A DNA stretch of 64,000 nucleotides, from contig JBCBEC010000003.1 in assembly GCA_038528965.1 (NCBI GenBank), positions 358,097 to 422,096 of the forward strand, read 5' to 3'. The notes below the pieces were generated by a model. It saw nothing but the letters and a program-made list of their open reading frames with translations. It made no database searches and had not been told where the DNA came from. This DNA is from Lewinella sp038528965 (GTDB lineage: Bacteria; Bacteroidota; Bacteroidia; Chitinophagales; Saprospiraceae). The first letter of the stretch is position 1. Each line of letters begins with the position of its first letter. Of the stretch, positions 45,214 to 54,390 are shown one piece after another. The translations under genes were made by a program, and so were the position numbers.

Positions 45214-46524
45214 ATGAGAATGAGGAAGTATACCTCCTTTCTACTTTATACCCTAAGTACGTTTGCCCTTTTATCCTTACTCGTATCCTGCTCAGAATCT
45301 ACTGAAATTGTCTTTACGAGTGGACCAGACGATACCGGCACCGTGCAACGACTAGTGGATGAGTTTAATGCCCAATACGCTGGAGAATTTTATGTCGACT
45401 TCCAAGTTAAATCAAGGCTGTCCAACGAATACTACCGTGCATTAGAAAGAGAGCTTAGCAGTGGCAACTCTGATATCGACCTGCTCAGTGCCGACGTCGT
45501 TTGGACGTCCACTTTTGCGGAGCAAGGCTGGGTCAAAGATCTCTCCCAACTGCTTTTCACTGAATATCAGGCCAAGGATTTTGTACCTACGGCACTTAAC
45601 TCCGTCAGCTACCGCAATAGCGTTTGGGGGGTCCCCTGGTATACAGACTTAGGCATCCTTTACTACCGTAAAGATCTACTACAGAAGTACGGCTATAATA
45701 ACCCTCCCACCACTTGGACGCAGGTCCGTAGTATTTCTCAAAAAATCCAGAATGATAACTTTATCAAATACGGTTATTTATTCCAGGGGGGGAACTATGA
45801 AGGAGGTGTTGCTAATGCTTGCGAATTCATCTGGAATGCTGGCGGCCAAATCATGCTCAGTGACCTAACAATGGCGAGTAATGACCCACACATCCCCTTA
45901 TTAAATATCAACAGCGACGAAGCAATTGATGGTCTGCAAGAAGCTGTATCGCTGGTATCAAATGGGGTTGCTCCCGGAGATGTTCACACGCATAAAGAAG
46001 AAGAATCGCTCCAAGCATTTAAGAATGGTGACGCACTATTTATGCGTTCCTGGCCGGGTGTCTATACTCAAATCCTAAATGATGGTTCACAAATCACCGA
46101 AGATGCGTTGGGGGTTGCCGCCCTGCCGGTCAGCAAAAATGGGACTTCTTCTTACAGCTGCCTGGGCGGTTGGAACCTCATGCTTAGTGCCACTTCCACC
46201 GCCGAAGAACAAGAAGCAGCCTGGACCTTTATTCGATTCCTGACCGCTGAGGCTCAACAGCGCACCCTCGCTAGGCAAGCAGGGCTTTTACCTGCGCTAG
46301 GTAACTTGTATGACGATGAGGGACTGCTAGCGGCCGTTCCCGCTCTTACGCTGGCTAAAAAAGTGATGCCCAATGCCCGCTTGCGTCCGGTTACCCCATT
46401 ATATATGGAATTTGCGCCGGAAATTTCCCAAGCCTTTAGTCAAGTAATACAAGGCAAGCTTACCGCTATGGACGCAGTGGAAAGTATGGAAAACCTCTTC
46501 CAAGAATCTGGATCTCCTCGGTAA
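45214..46524 (+). CDS. Extracellular solute-binding lipoprotein (family 1), copy 1
   Basis: The 436-residue protein has a lipoprotein signal (LLSLLVSCSEST, Cys near 26) and the fold of family 1 solute-binding proteins for sugars: TSGPDDTGTVQRLVDEFN, SSGNSDIDLLSADVVWTSTFAEQGWVKDL, WGVPWYTDLGILYYRKDLL, FQGGNYEGGVANACEFIWNAGGQI and RSWPGVYTQIL. Homologues bind maltose- or trehalose-like sugars for ABC uptake. No permease or ATPase gene is near, so the partner transporter must lie elsewhere, or the protein works as a sensor or sugar scavenger. Confidence 0.88.
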   Translation: MRMRKYTSFLLYTLSTFALLSLLVSCSESTEIVFTSGPDDTGTVQRLVDEFNAQYAGEFYVDFQVKSRLSNEYYRALERELSSGNSDIDLLSADVVWTSTFAEQGWVKDLSQLLFTEYQAKDFVPTALNSVSYRNSVWGVPWYTDLGILYYRKDLLQKYGYNNPPTTWTQVRSISQKIQNDNFIKYGYLFQGGNYEGGVANACEFIWNAGGQIMLSDLTMASNDPHIPLLNINSDEAIDGLQEAVSLVSNGVAPGDVHTHKEEESLQAFKNGDALFMRSWPGVYTQILNDGSQITEDALGVAALPVSKNGTSSYSCLGGWNLMLSATSTAEEQEAAWTFIRFLTAEAQQRTLARQAGLLPALGNLYDDEGLLAAVPALTLAKKVMPNARLRPVTPLYMEFAPEISQAFSQVIQGKLTAMDAVESMENLFQESGSPR

Positions 46525-46882
46525 GCTAAAAACTTAGCCACTAGGCGGATCGATTGGCTGCAAATTTGATGAATTAGGGTACTGTAAGCCGTGATCAGCG
46601 ATCAGTCTGAATGACTTATCGACCGGCCACCCTTATACCAAATAAAAAATTACATATAATTAAAAATACACATTTTTAACCCAAATTAAATTATTATAAC
46701 AGAATAATATTGACTTTATTGACCATTTAGCGTAATTTATACAAACCAGAAAACACCCTCAACTCGTACCCAAATACCATGGTATACAATGAACGCTACT
46801 GGATATCATCGTATTGAACCTGCAGTATAAGGTGTACGCTCATTTGTTTTCCCGGAGGAATTTACAACCAACACCTATATCT
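46525..46882. other. Intergenic region between two solute-binding protein genes
   Basis: The stretch is strongly A+T-rich from about 46640 and contains TTG at 46710-46712 followed after 20 bases by TAATTTAT, an imperfect -33/-7 promoter for copy 2. No gene is seen. Confidence 0.45.
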
Positions 46883-48199
46883 ATGAGAACGAAGCAACAT
46901 ACCTCTTATCTATTCCCTTCTTTGAGTACGATTCTCCTTTTGTTTTTAATTACATCCTGCTCAGAGCCTACTGAAATTATTTTCACGCACGGGCCGGATG
47001 ATACCGGAACACTCCAGCAATTGATTGACGAGTTTAACGCCCAGCACACAAGTGACATTCACGTCACCCTACAGGAAGGCGCGCGCTTGTCCAACGACTA
47101 CTACCGAGAACTTGAGAAAGAATTTAGTAGCGGCACCTCAGATATTGACATTATCAGTACTGATGTAGTATGGACTTCTACTTTGGCGGAACAAGGCTGG
47201 GTCAAGGACATTTCCCAACAGTTCTTTACGGACTATCGAGCGGAAGATTTTGTATCAGCTGCCCTTAATTCTGTTAGCTACCGCAATACTGTTTGGGGGG
47301 TACCCTGGTATACTGATTTGGGTATTCTCTACTACCGTAAAGACCTACTACACAAATACGGTTATGATCATCCTCCCACTACCTGGGCGCAGGTGCACGA
47401 GATAGCGAAGAAGATTCAGGATGACAGTTTTATTGAGTACGGCTATCTGTTCCAGGGAGGCAACTACGAAGGAGGCGTCGCCAATGCTTGTGAATTCATC
47501 TGGAACGCCGGTGGCCAAATCATGCTTGGCGACCTTTCCATTGCTGGTGATGACCCTCATGTCCCTTTACTCACCATCAATAGCGAGGAGGCCATCAAAG
47601 GTCTGGAGGAGGCCTTGACTTTAGTGGCCAACGGTATCGCCCCCGCCGAGGTCTACACCCATAAAGAAGCAGAATCGCTGGCGGCCTTTAAGAATGGCGA
47701 TGCCCTTTTCATGCGCTCCTGGCCTGGGGTCTATACGCAAATCCTTTCCGCCGATTCGCCCATCACCGCTGATGCCTTGGGCGTAGCCGCCTTGCCGGTA
47801 AGCCAAAACGGTAGCGCGTCCTATAGTTGCCTTGGAGGTTGGAATCTCATGTTAAGTGCCAGTTCTTCGGCCGAAGAACAAGAAGCTGCCTGGACGTTCA
47901 TCCAGTTTCTGACCGCTGAAGACCAGCAGCGAACCCTCGCAGAACAGGGTGGTAACCTACCGGCAATCCGCAGCTTGTATCAAGACGAAGAGTTGGTAAC
48001 AGCAGTACCCGCCCTGGGGTTAGCGATGCGCGTGTTGCCCAACGCACGTTTGCGGCCAGTTACACCATTCTATATGGAGTTTGCTCCGGATATCGCCTGG
48101 GCCTTCAGCGAGCTTATGCAGGGTAACCTAACGTCAATTGCAGCAGTAGAAAGTATGGAAGGACTCTTCCAAAACGCGATGGTAGCTAGAGATAATTAA
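46883..48199 (+). CDS. Extracellular solute-binding lipoprotein (family 1), copy 2
   Basis: The 438-residue product is a close paralogue of the preceding gene: it shares long identical stretches such as FQGGNYEGGVANACEFIWNA and SLGVPWYTDLG-type segments, with a lipobox in FLITSCSEP. I chose the ATG at 46883 because it directly precedes the signal peptide; the frame is open to 46814. The pair results from tandem duplication. Both copies keep the ligand-binding aromatic and acidic residues, so specificity may have diverged only slightly. Confidence 0.88.
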   Translation: MRTKQHTSYLFPSLSTILLLFLITSCSEPTEIIFTHGPDDTGTLQQLIDEFNAQHTSDIHVTLQEGARLSNDYYRELEKEFSSGTSDIDIISTDVVWTSTLAEQGWVKDISQQFFTDYRAEDFVSAALNSVSYRNTVWGVPWYTDLGILYYRKDLLHKYGYDHPPTTWAQVHEIAKKIQDDSFIEYGYLFQGGNYEGGVANACEFIWNAGGQIMLGDLSIAGDDPHVPLLTINSEEAIKGLEEALTLVANGIAPAEVYTHKEAESLAAFKNGDALFMRSWPGVYTQILSADSPITADALGVAALPVSQNGSASYSCLGGWNLMLSASSSAEEQEAAWTFIQFLTAEDQQRTLAEQGGNLPAIRSLYQDEELVTAVPALGLAMRVLPNARLRPVTPFYMEFAPDIAWAFSELMQGNLTSIAAVESMEGLFQNAMVARDN

Positions 48200-48500
48200 G
48201 CGACCCACTGGAAAGGGTGTCTAGGAATTCTATCCTGAACATTGGGGCATTTATGGCACAAGCTATAGATGCCCCTAAATGATTGCGCCAAGCGCCCTGG
48301 TCAGCGTCTTTCACAAACTGACGGTCGCATTCATAGCATTTATGGCTCTGCTTTCCAAAACGGGTGAAGTCATTTTTCTTTATCTTTCGGCTTTAGGGCA
48401 ATGCACTTTGCTTTGTGAGTTTAGTCGCTTTTATGATAAGCACTGTCCTAAGCTTTTCCATCCCGGCCTTACATCTGACTACCATTTATAAAAATACACC
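48200..48500. other. Intergenic region upstream of the AsmA-like gene
   Basis: About 300 bases. TTATCTTTC near 48380 resembles a -7 element. A short open frame at 48279-48491 has no signal of being real. Confidence 0.4.
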
Positions 48501-51500
48501 ATGAAGCTCGACTTCCTTCATCGACGTAAATTTTGGAAAAGATTAATTCTATTCAGCACCCTAATACCCATAGCATTGATAGGAGCCTTAATCTTCATCG
48601 TGTATCAGATGCAAGATGGGCTTATACAAAATGAAATAGATGCCTTAAATAAAACCTACGAAGGATCAATTGTAATAGGAGATACCCATATAGCGCCTTT
48701 CAAAAACTTTCCTTATATCTCCATAAAAGTTGATAGTGTTAAAGTATATGAGACAAAAGAAAAGGATGCTGACCTGATTCTAGATGTAGCAGATATATAT
48801 GTAGGCTTCAACATACGAGATATCATTGCCGCTAACTATGACGTGCAGAAATTACTGATTGAAGATGGATTTTTTAATATCGTCAAGCATAAGGACGGTA
48901 GTATTAATATCGAAAATGCCTTAGCGACACCCAATACGGAAGTGGAGGAAACGGCGCCCTTCGAAGTTCATCTGAAAAATATCGAACTTAAGAATCTCGA
49001 CATCCACAAGTATGATGAAGAGAGTAAACTTGATGTGGAAACTTTTATCCATTGGGCAAAAAGTGGGTTTAAAACCGCCAATCAAGAAATTGACACCCAC
49101 ATTGATACAAGATTTGACTTAAATATCATTCAGGATCAAGACACCACTTTTATAAAACATAAACACTTTGAGCTGCATACCGACATCGTATATAATGAGT
49201 TGTCCGGCTTACTTGAAATTGCACCATCGGGTATTAAGATGGAGAATGGTGATTTTAATATACAGGGTAGTATTGAAACGGAAAAAGACATGGCTTTGGA
49301 TCTGTATATCAACGGGGTAAAACCCAACTTTGACATGCTGATTGCCTTTGCTCCCGAAGACCTTATTCCCGTCTTAGAACGGTATAATAATGCTGGTGAA
49401 ATTTATTTCAATGCTGATGTAAACGGCCCTGTTGCCGATGGTCAATTGCCATTTATCGATGTTGAATTCGGGGCAGATGAAGCATTTCTAGAAAATGTAG
49501 GCGTCCGTAAAAAGATTGATGAGCTCGGCTTTAAGGGCCACTTCACTAATGGAGCAGATCAAACCCTCGAAACCATGGAGTTCTCTATTGAGGACTTCAC
49601 CTCAAAATTAGAATCGGGTACTTTTGTGGCTTCCTTACTCGTGAAAAATTTCGTTGAACCAGAGGTCGATCTTGAGCTGCACACAGATTTTAAATTGGAG
49701 TTCCTGGCCCAGTTTTTTAACCTATCGGAAACACAAGACATCTCTGGCGACGTGAAGCTTGATATGCGCTTTCACGACATCATAGACCTGGAACATCCAG
49801 AGAAGACGCTCAACGCATTAGATCAAGCTTATTACAGCGAATTAACTGTTGAAAACCTACACGTAGAATCCCCTGATTTAGCGGTCCCTATTGACAATAT
49901 GGATATGCACTTTGCCATGACCGGTAAGCGCGGTGAATTGGATAAATTTGACCTACAAATGGGGGGCACAGATTTATCTGTAAAGGGTTATGTTTCTGAT
50001 ATTGTAGAAATAGTACATCATACGAATACCCCAGTTGAAGCAGAACTAGAAATAAGTTCTAACTCCTTAGACATTGCTGAATTGACTGGCTTTACCCAAG
50101 GGGATGCTGGGGGGATAGATGAGCAGATTGAGGATTTAAGTCTGCTCCTGAAGGCCACAACTACGGCGCGTGCTATTACGGAATCTAAATACCTACCGGA
50201 AGGGGAGTTTGTGGTAGAAAGACTTCATGCGCAGTCTAAGGTTTTCCCCCATGAGTTGCACGACTTTCATGCCGATGTAGTCATTGACAGTAGTTTCATA
50301 AAGATTGTCGATTGCTATGGTTTTGTAGACAAATCTGATTTTAAGGTCAACGGTAATGTCCAAAACTACGGTGCTTTGATGGAAGATGATTTAGCGGCAG
50401 GTGCAAACGCGAATACACCGGTTGAAGCAGCGCTAAACATCAATTCAAAGCTGTTAGACATTGCAGAATTGACGGGTTATACACAAGGCGACACCACTGG
50501 AATAGATGAGCAGATAGAAGACCTGAGGTTACAATTGAGATTCAATTCTACTTCTCGCGGATTAACGGCTTACGAATATATCCCCGTGGGAGAATTCTTT
50601 GTAGAAGATTTACATGCTCAATTGAAGCACTATCCCCATGAACTACACGACTTTCATGTGGACGTTTTGATTGATGATCGGGACTTAAAGATCGTAGACT
50701 TTACTGGATTTATTGATCAATCAGATTTTCATTTTAATGGCAATATTCATGATTACGGTTTCTGGATGAAAGACACTCTCAATGGGGATGTAGAATTAGA
50801 CATTAGCCTCAATGCCGACCTGCTAAAACTGGAAGATATCTTCTCCTACCAAGGGGAAAACTATGTCCCCGAAGATTATCGCCACGAAGAATTTGATAAC
50901 CTGAAACTGCACTTTGATGGTGCTATGCACTATAAAGATTCTGAATTGCATTCAGTGGATATAGATTTGGATCGCTTTGACGCAAAAATGCACATCCACC
51001 CGATGCGTTTTGAAAATTTCTCCGGAAGGTTCCACTACGAAGATGAGCATTTGGTCATCGAGCGAATGCATGGCAAAATAGGCCGCAGCATTTTTGATGT
51101 GGACATGAACTATTACCTGGGGGAAGATGAAGCGATTAAACTACGAGATAATCATTTTGGCTTAAAAGCCCAATACATCGACTTTGATCAATTAACTGCC
51201 TTTACCCCCCTTCCAGCAAGTACAGCCAAAACGACTGGAACCCAAGAGGCCACTACCGATGATGTAGAGGCACACAGCACGGCCTTCAACATTTACGAGC
51301 TCCCCTTCACCGACATGACCTTTGATGTGGATGTGGAGCATTTTATTTATCACCAGTTGGACCTACAAAGAATTCATAGCCGGCTGAGAACAACAAACGA
51401 TCATTATATCTATGTGGATACGATGAGTATGCTGGCCGTCGGAGGGCAATTCCTAATGTCAGGTTATTTCAATGGCAGCAATCCCGATCGAATTTACTGC

Positions 51501-52103
51501 AAGCCTAAACTGAAAGTAATTAATGCGGATATAGATCAGTTGCTTTTGAAGTACGAAAACTATGGTTCTGATGAGGTGCTGTCTGATTATGTTCATGGTC
51601 AATTATCTGCAGACATCACTGGGAATATTCGAATCTACCCAGACCTGGTACCAGACATCGATCAATCAGAAATCCATATGGATGTTGAATTGCTGAATGG
51701 CAGCTTAGAAAATTACGAACCCATATTGATGTTGTCAGATTATATGGGCGACAAAGACTTGTCTTCCGTTAAGTTTGATACGCTCCAAAACCATATGGAT
51801 ATTACGAATGGTGTTATTACCATACCCAATATGACCATAGAATCCACATTAGGCCATTACGAACTATCCGGAGAACAGTCCATCGTTGGCACCCTGGAAT
51901 ATTACGTTCGTATCCCTTGGTCAATTATTAAGGAAGGAGCCCGCTACAAGATATTTGGGGCCAAAAAGACAGAAGAAGGAGAAATAGCAGAAGATGAAAT
52001 TGTAGAAATAGACCCCACTAGAAGAACACGATACCTAAATCTTAGGGTAAAAGGTACGCTGGATGACTACAATATCCAGCTAAAGAAAAAAAGACAAGAG
52101 TAG
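48501..52103 (+). CDS. AsmA-like inner membrane protein with internal repeat
   Basis: The 1200-residue protein has an N-terminal membrane helix (ILFSTLIPIALIGALIFIVY, residues 16-35) and a long beta-rich periplasmic part of the AsmA/DUF748 type, with repeated two-strand units and short helices: VEDLHAQLKHYPHELHDFH, GVKPNFDMLIAFAPEDLI, MHGKIGRSIFDVD. AsmA-like proteins bridge the membranes and are linked to lipid transport or outer membrane assembly. A 129-residue segment is tandemly duplicated (about residues 510-638 and 639-765). The C terminus is basic (LKKKRQE). The product is isolated from other genes. Confidence 0.82.
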   Translation: MKLDFLHRRKFWKRLILFSTLIPIALIGALIFIVYQMQDGLIQNEIDALNKTYEGSIVIGDTHIAPFKNFPYISIKVDSVKVYETKEKDADLILDVADIYVGFNIRDIIAANYDVQKLLIEDGFFNIVKHKDGSINIENALATPNTEVEETAPFEVHLKNIELKNLDIHKYDEESKLDVETFIHWAKSGFKTANQEIDTHIDTRFDLNIIQDQDTTFIKHKHFELHTDIVYNELSGLLEIAPSGIKMENGDFNIQGSIETEKDMALDLYINGVKPNFDMLIAFAPEDLIPVLERYNNAGEIYFNADVNGPVADGQLPFIDVEFGADEAFLENVGVRKKIDELGFKGHFTNGADQTLETMEFSIEDFTSKLESGTFVASLLVKNFVEPEVDLELHTDFKLEFLAQFFNLSETQDISGDVKLDMRFHDIIDLEHPEKTLNALDQAYYSELTVENLHVESPDLAVPIDNMDMHFAMTGKRGELDKFDLQMGGTDLSVKGYVSDIVEIVHHTNTPVEAELEISSNSLDIAELTGFTQGDAGGIDEQIEDLSLLLKATTTARAITESKYLPEGEFVVERLHAQSKVFPHELHDFHADVVIDSSFIKIVDCYGFVDKSDFKVNGNVQNYGALMEDDLAAGANANTPVEAALNINSKLLDIAELTGYTQGDTTGIDEQIEDLRLQLRFNSTSRGLTAYEYIPVGEFFVEDLHAQLKHYPHELHDFHVDVLIDDRDLKIVDFTGFIDQSDFHFNGNIHDYGFWMKDTLNGDVELDISLNADLLKLEDIFSYQGENYVPEDYRHEEFDNLKLHFDGAMHYKDSELHSVDIDLDRFDAKMHIHPMRFENFSGRFHYEDEHLVIERMHGKIGRSIFDVDMNYYLGEDEAIKLRDNHFGLKAQYIDFDQLTAFTPLPASTAKTTGTQEATTDDVEAHSTAFNIYELPFTDMTFDVDVEHFIYHQLDLQRIHSRLRTTNDHYIYVDTMSMLAVGGQFLMSGYFNGSNPDRIYCKPKLKVINADIDQLLLKYENYGSDEVLSDYVHGQLSADITGNIRIYPDLVPDIDQSEIHMDVELLNGSLENYEPILMLSDYMGDKDLSSVKFDTLQNHMDITNGVITIPNMTIESTLGHYELSGEQSIVGTLEYYVRIPWSIIKEGARYKIFGAKKTEEGEIAEDEIVEIDPTRRTRYLNLRVKGTLDDYNIQLKKKRQE
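50028..50790 (+). repeat. Tandem 387-bp repeat inside the AsmA-like gene
   Basis: Two copies of a 387-base unit start at about 50028 and 50415. Both carry SLDIAELTGFTQGD / LLDIAELTGYTQGD, GIDEQIEDL, HPHELHDFH-type and FKVNGN/FHFNGN segments, so the gene was lengthened by an in-frame duplication. Confidence 0.8.
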
Positions 52104-52453
52104 ATATCTCCAATCCATGTCATTTTTTCTCATTGAAATAGCTCCGACGTTTGAAATATCAAGCGTATAATTGTTTCTTCGCATAATTCTTGATAAAGTA
52201 GTCATCTGTTGGTTACCAGTCATAGCAGGTGTTAATTGTGTTAGTGATCCATCTTTTCGTGAAATAAGGTGAGCAAGTTCGATCTAACCTTTTAGCAATC
52301 TAATCACCTGAATGACTGACACTTCTGCTAAGCATCTTTTCCGTCGATTGCTTTGCGGGCGTCCAGATTATGACTAGTTTATCCATTTAGACCGGAAGTG
52401 CATTATGAACAATTTCTTGATTACGACGCTTCCTTACCAAATAAGCAGCTATC
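52104..52453. other. Intergenic region upstream of the desaturase
   Basis: About 350 bases without a supported gene. A minus-strand frame of about 65 codons (52080-52275) is open but has no start context or recognisable homology. Confidence 0.4.
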
Positions 52454-53575
52454 ATGCAACAAATGACGAAAAGCAAGCCTGTAAAATTTAACCGCAAAAG
52501 TGAGCCTGAATTTTTCCAGGAACTTCACAAGAGGGTTAACCAGTATTTTACGGATCACCAAATTTCCAAGCACGCCAATGGCAATATGGTGTTCAAAACG
52601 GCTTTTATGATCGGCCTGTACTTCGTGCCGTTCATCCTACTTCTACTTGGTATTGCTGAAACTTTCTGGGGAAGTATGGTATTATGGACCCTCATGGGGC
52701 TCGGCATGTCTGGTATCGGACTCTCCATCATGCACGATGCCAACCATGGTGCCTATTCCAGTAATAAGAATGTAAACGGTGCCTTGGGCTTTATCCTCAA
52801 CTTCATTGGGGGCTACCACATCAACTGGAAAATACAGCACAATTTGCTCCACCATTCGTATACCAACATCCACGGTTACGATGAAGATATTGAGCAAGAT
52901 GTCTTCCGGTTCACTCCCGATAAGGAGTTTGATCGCAAATATCGTTTCCAGGCTTTTTACGCTCCGGTGCTTTACAGCCTAATGACCATTTTCTGGGTTG
53001 TGTATAAAGACTTCAACCAAGTTAAGCGTTACAATCGCTATGATTTGCTCAAAACGGAGGGACTCAGCTACCGCAAAGCCATAACCCAGGTGTGGGTTTA
53101 TAAGGTACTGTATGTTCTAGCCACTTTTGTATTACCTATTTTGGTGCTAGACTTTCCGTGGTGGCAGACGCTGATTGGTTTCATGACCATGCACTTCATC
53201 TGCGGCCTTATTCTGGCTTTGATCTTTCAACCCGCTCACGTACTGGAAGACACCAGCTTCTTTAAGCCCGATGCGACCGGGAGCGTTGAAAACAACTGGG
53301 CGGTACACCAACTCCTCACTACTGCCAATTTTGCCAATAAAAGCACTTTCTTCTCCTGGTTTGTGGGAGGCTTGAACTATCAGGTAGAGCACCATTTATT
53401 CCCACACATTTGCCATGTGCACTACCGCAAGTTGTCTCCAATTGTGAAAGCTACCGCGGAGGAGTACAATATTCCCTACCACCAGCACGAAACCTTTTTC
53501 AGTGCGGTGGCCAGTCACTTCAAAATGCTGCATGATTTGGGAACGGGGCGCTACGACGCACGAGTGGCAAGCTAA
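52454..53575 (+). CDS. Fatty acid desaturase (front-end/acyl-lipid type)
   Basis: The 373-residue membrane enzyme introduces double bonds into acyl chains using di-iron. It has the three His boxes HDANHG (HxxxxH), HNLLHHSYTN (HxxHH) and QVEHHLFP (QxxHH) with four hydrophobic helices in two pairs. The Gln in place of His in the third box is characteristic of delta-5/delta-6 front-end desaturases; cytochrome b5 fusion is absent. The substrate is inferred to be lipid acyl chains. The ATG at 52454 and one at 52463 are both possible starts. Confidence 0.9.
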   Translation: MQQMTKSKPVKFNRKSEPEFFQELHKRVNQYFTDHQISKHANGNMVFKTAFMIGLYFVPFILLLLGIAETFWGSMVLWTLMGLGMSGIGLSIMHDANHGAYSSNKNVNGALGFILNFIGGYHINWKIQHNLLHHSYTNIHGYDEDIEQDVFRFTPDKEFDRKYRFQAFYAPVLYSLMTIFWVVYKDFNQVKRYNRYDLLKTEGLSYRKAITQVWVYKVLYVLATFVLPILVLDFPWWQTLIGFMTMHFICGLILALIFQPAHVLEDTSFFKPDATGSVENNWAVHQLLTTANFANKSTFFSWFVGGLNYQVEHHLFPHICHVHYRKLSPIVKATAEEYNIPYHQHETFFSAVASHFKMLHDLGTGRYDARVAS

Positions 53576-53593
53576 GAGTCATCTTGCTAAAAC

Positions 53594-53650
53594 AACGTGA
53601 GCTCAGGAGAGACCTCCTTAATCAGTTACCGATTGTCAGAGCCTCACGTT
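53594..53650 (+). terminator. Structured 3' region after the desaturase
   Basis: AACGTGAG (53594-53601) pairs with CTCACGTT (53643-53650), enclosing a second hairpin GGAG-AGA-CTCC. Without a T-run; may be a 3' UTR fold. Confidence 0.35.
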
Positions 53651-53722
53651 ATAGAAGGTTGGGCTATGGCGAATAATATTTTACACAATTGTCTGAGTTC
53701 AATCTTACGTTAAGATAAGATA

Positions 53723-53764
53723 AGCGCCATTAGGACAGGACATTCCTCTGATGGCGCTTTCTTG
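53723..53764. terminator. Bidirectional terminator between convergent genes
   Basis: Stem AGCGCCATTAG (53723-53733) with CTGATGGCGCT (53748-53758), one wobble pair, followed by TTTCTTG. It lies between convergent genes (desaturase and the zinc-ribbon protein). Confidence 0.75.
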
Positions 53765-53774
53765 TTGCCCCTAG

Positions 53775-54383
53775 TTAGCTGAGGTACTCCTCTTCATTAG
53801 CTCGATTGAACTCCTGAATGATAAGGCCAATCTCTTTTTCCGCATTATCGCTCAACAGAATCCGGCCTTTGTGCTGGTCGATAAGCCCGTTGAGGATGTC
53901 GGCACTCACCTGATCTTTTTTGACGTAATCATTGAGTTTTCCCACCAGCAGAAACGGCATCCTAAGAAAAGTTGGAACCGACCACCAACCAAGTAGCAAG
54001 GAAAGGGATAGTGATTTTCGTAAGTCTTTTTTCCCACAATTACTACAAATAATAGAAGTTTGGAAGCTATCAAAAGATGTAATTAAAGCGCCAATTAGCG
54101 TATCGTAACGATAGCCCCGTAGCTCATTGTTTTGCTTGCAGCTAGGGCATGTGGAAGAGGTGACCATCTTCAGTAAAGCAGCTCTTTGCGGGCTACTTAG
54201 CTGTCGAGTTTCGGCTTCTACCCACTGCATTAAATCTGCCCCGAGTCCTCTACGCTCGATCTCTGCGAGCAAGACGGGTACAACTTCTCGCTTGAGCGAC
54301 TGTGACTCTTGCTTGGCAATCCGAATGATGCGAGCGTCGGTAAAGTCCTGATAATTAGCGCGGATTTCGTCAATACTGTACAT
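53775..54383 (-). CDS. Hypothetical zinc-ribbon protein
   Basis: The 202-residue protein has two CxxC pairs (CPSCKQNNE and CSNCGKKD) forming a zinc ribbon in the middle, after an N-terminal helical region (IRANYQDFTDARIIRIAKQESQSLKREVVPVLLAEIERRG) and before a hydrophobic segment (LSLLLGWWSVPTFLRMPFLLVG). I do not recognise the family. It is 7 bases downstream of the glutaminyl cyclase stop, on the same strand, so it is co-transcribed with it. Confidence 0.65.
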   Translation of the reverse strand: MYSIDEIRANYQDFTDARIIRIAKQESQSLKREVVPVLLAEIERRGLGADLMQWVEAETRQLSSPQRAALLKMVTSSTCPSCKQNNELRGYRYDTLIGALITSFDSFQTSIICSNCGKKDLRKSLSLSLLLGWWSVPTFLRMPFLLVGKLNDYVKKDQVSADILNGLIDQHKGRILLSDNAEKEIGLIIQEFNRANEEEYLS

Positions 54384-54390
54384 AGGTGTA

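Noticed and set aside
48279..48491. Small plus-strand frame of 70 residues before the AsmA-like gene
   Set aside because: No ribosome-binding context or domain; composition is not convincing.
52080..52275. Roughly 65-codon minus-strand open frame (includes SRKDGSLTQLTPAMTGNQQM)
   Set aside because: It reads protein-like, but has no good start, overlaps the end of the AsmA-like gene, and I cannot match it to a family. A remnant gene is possible.
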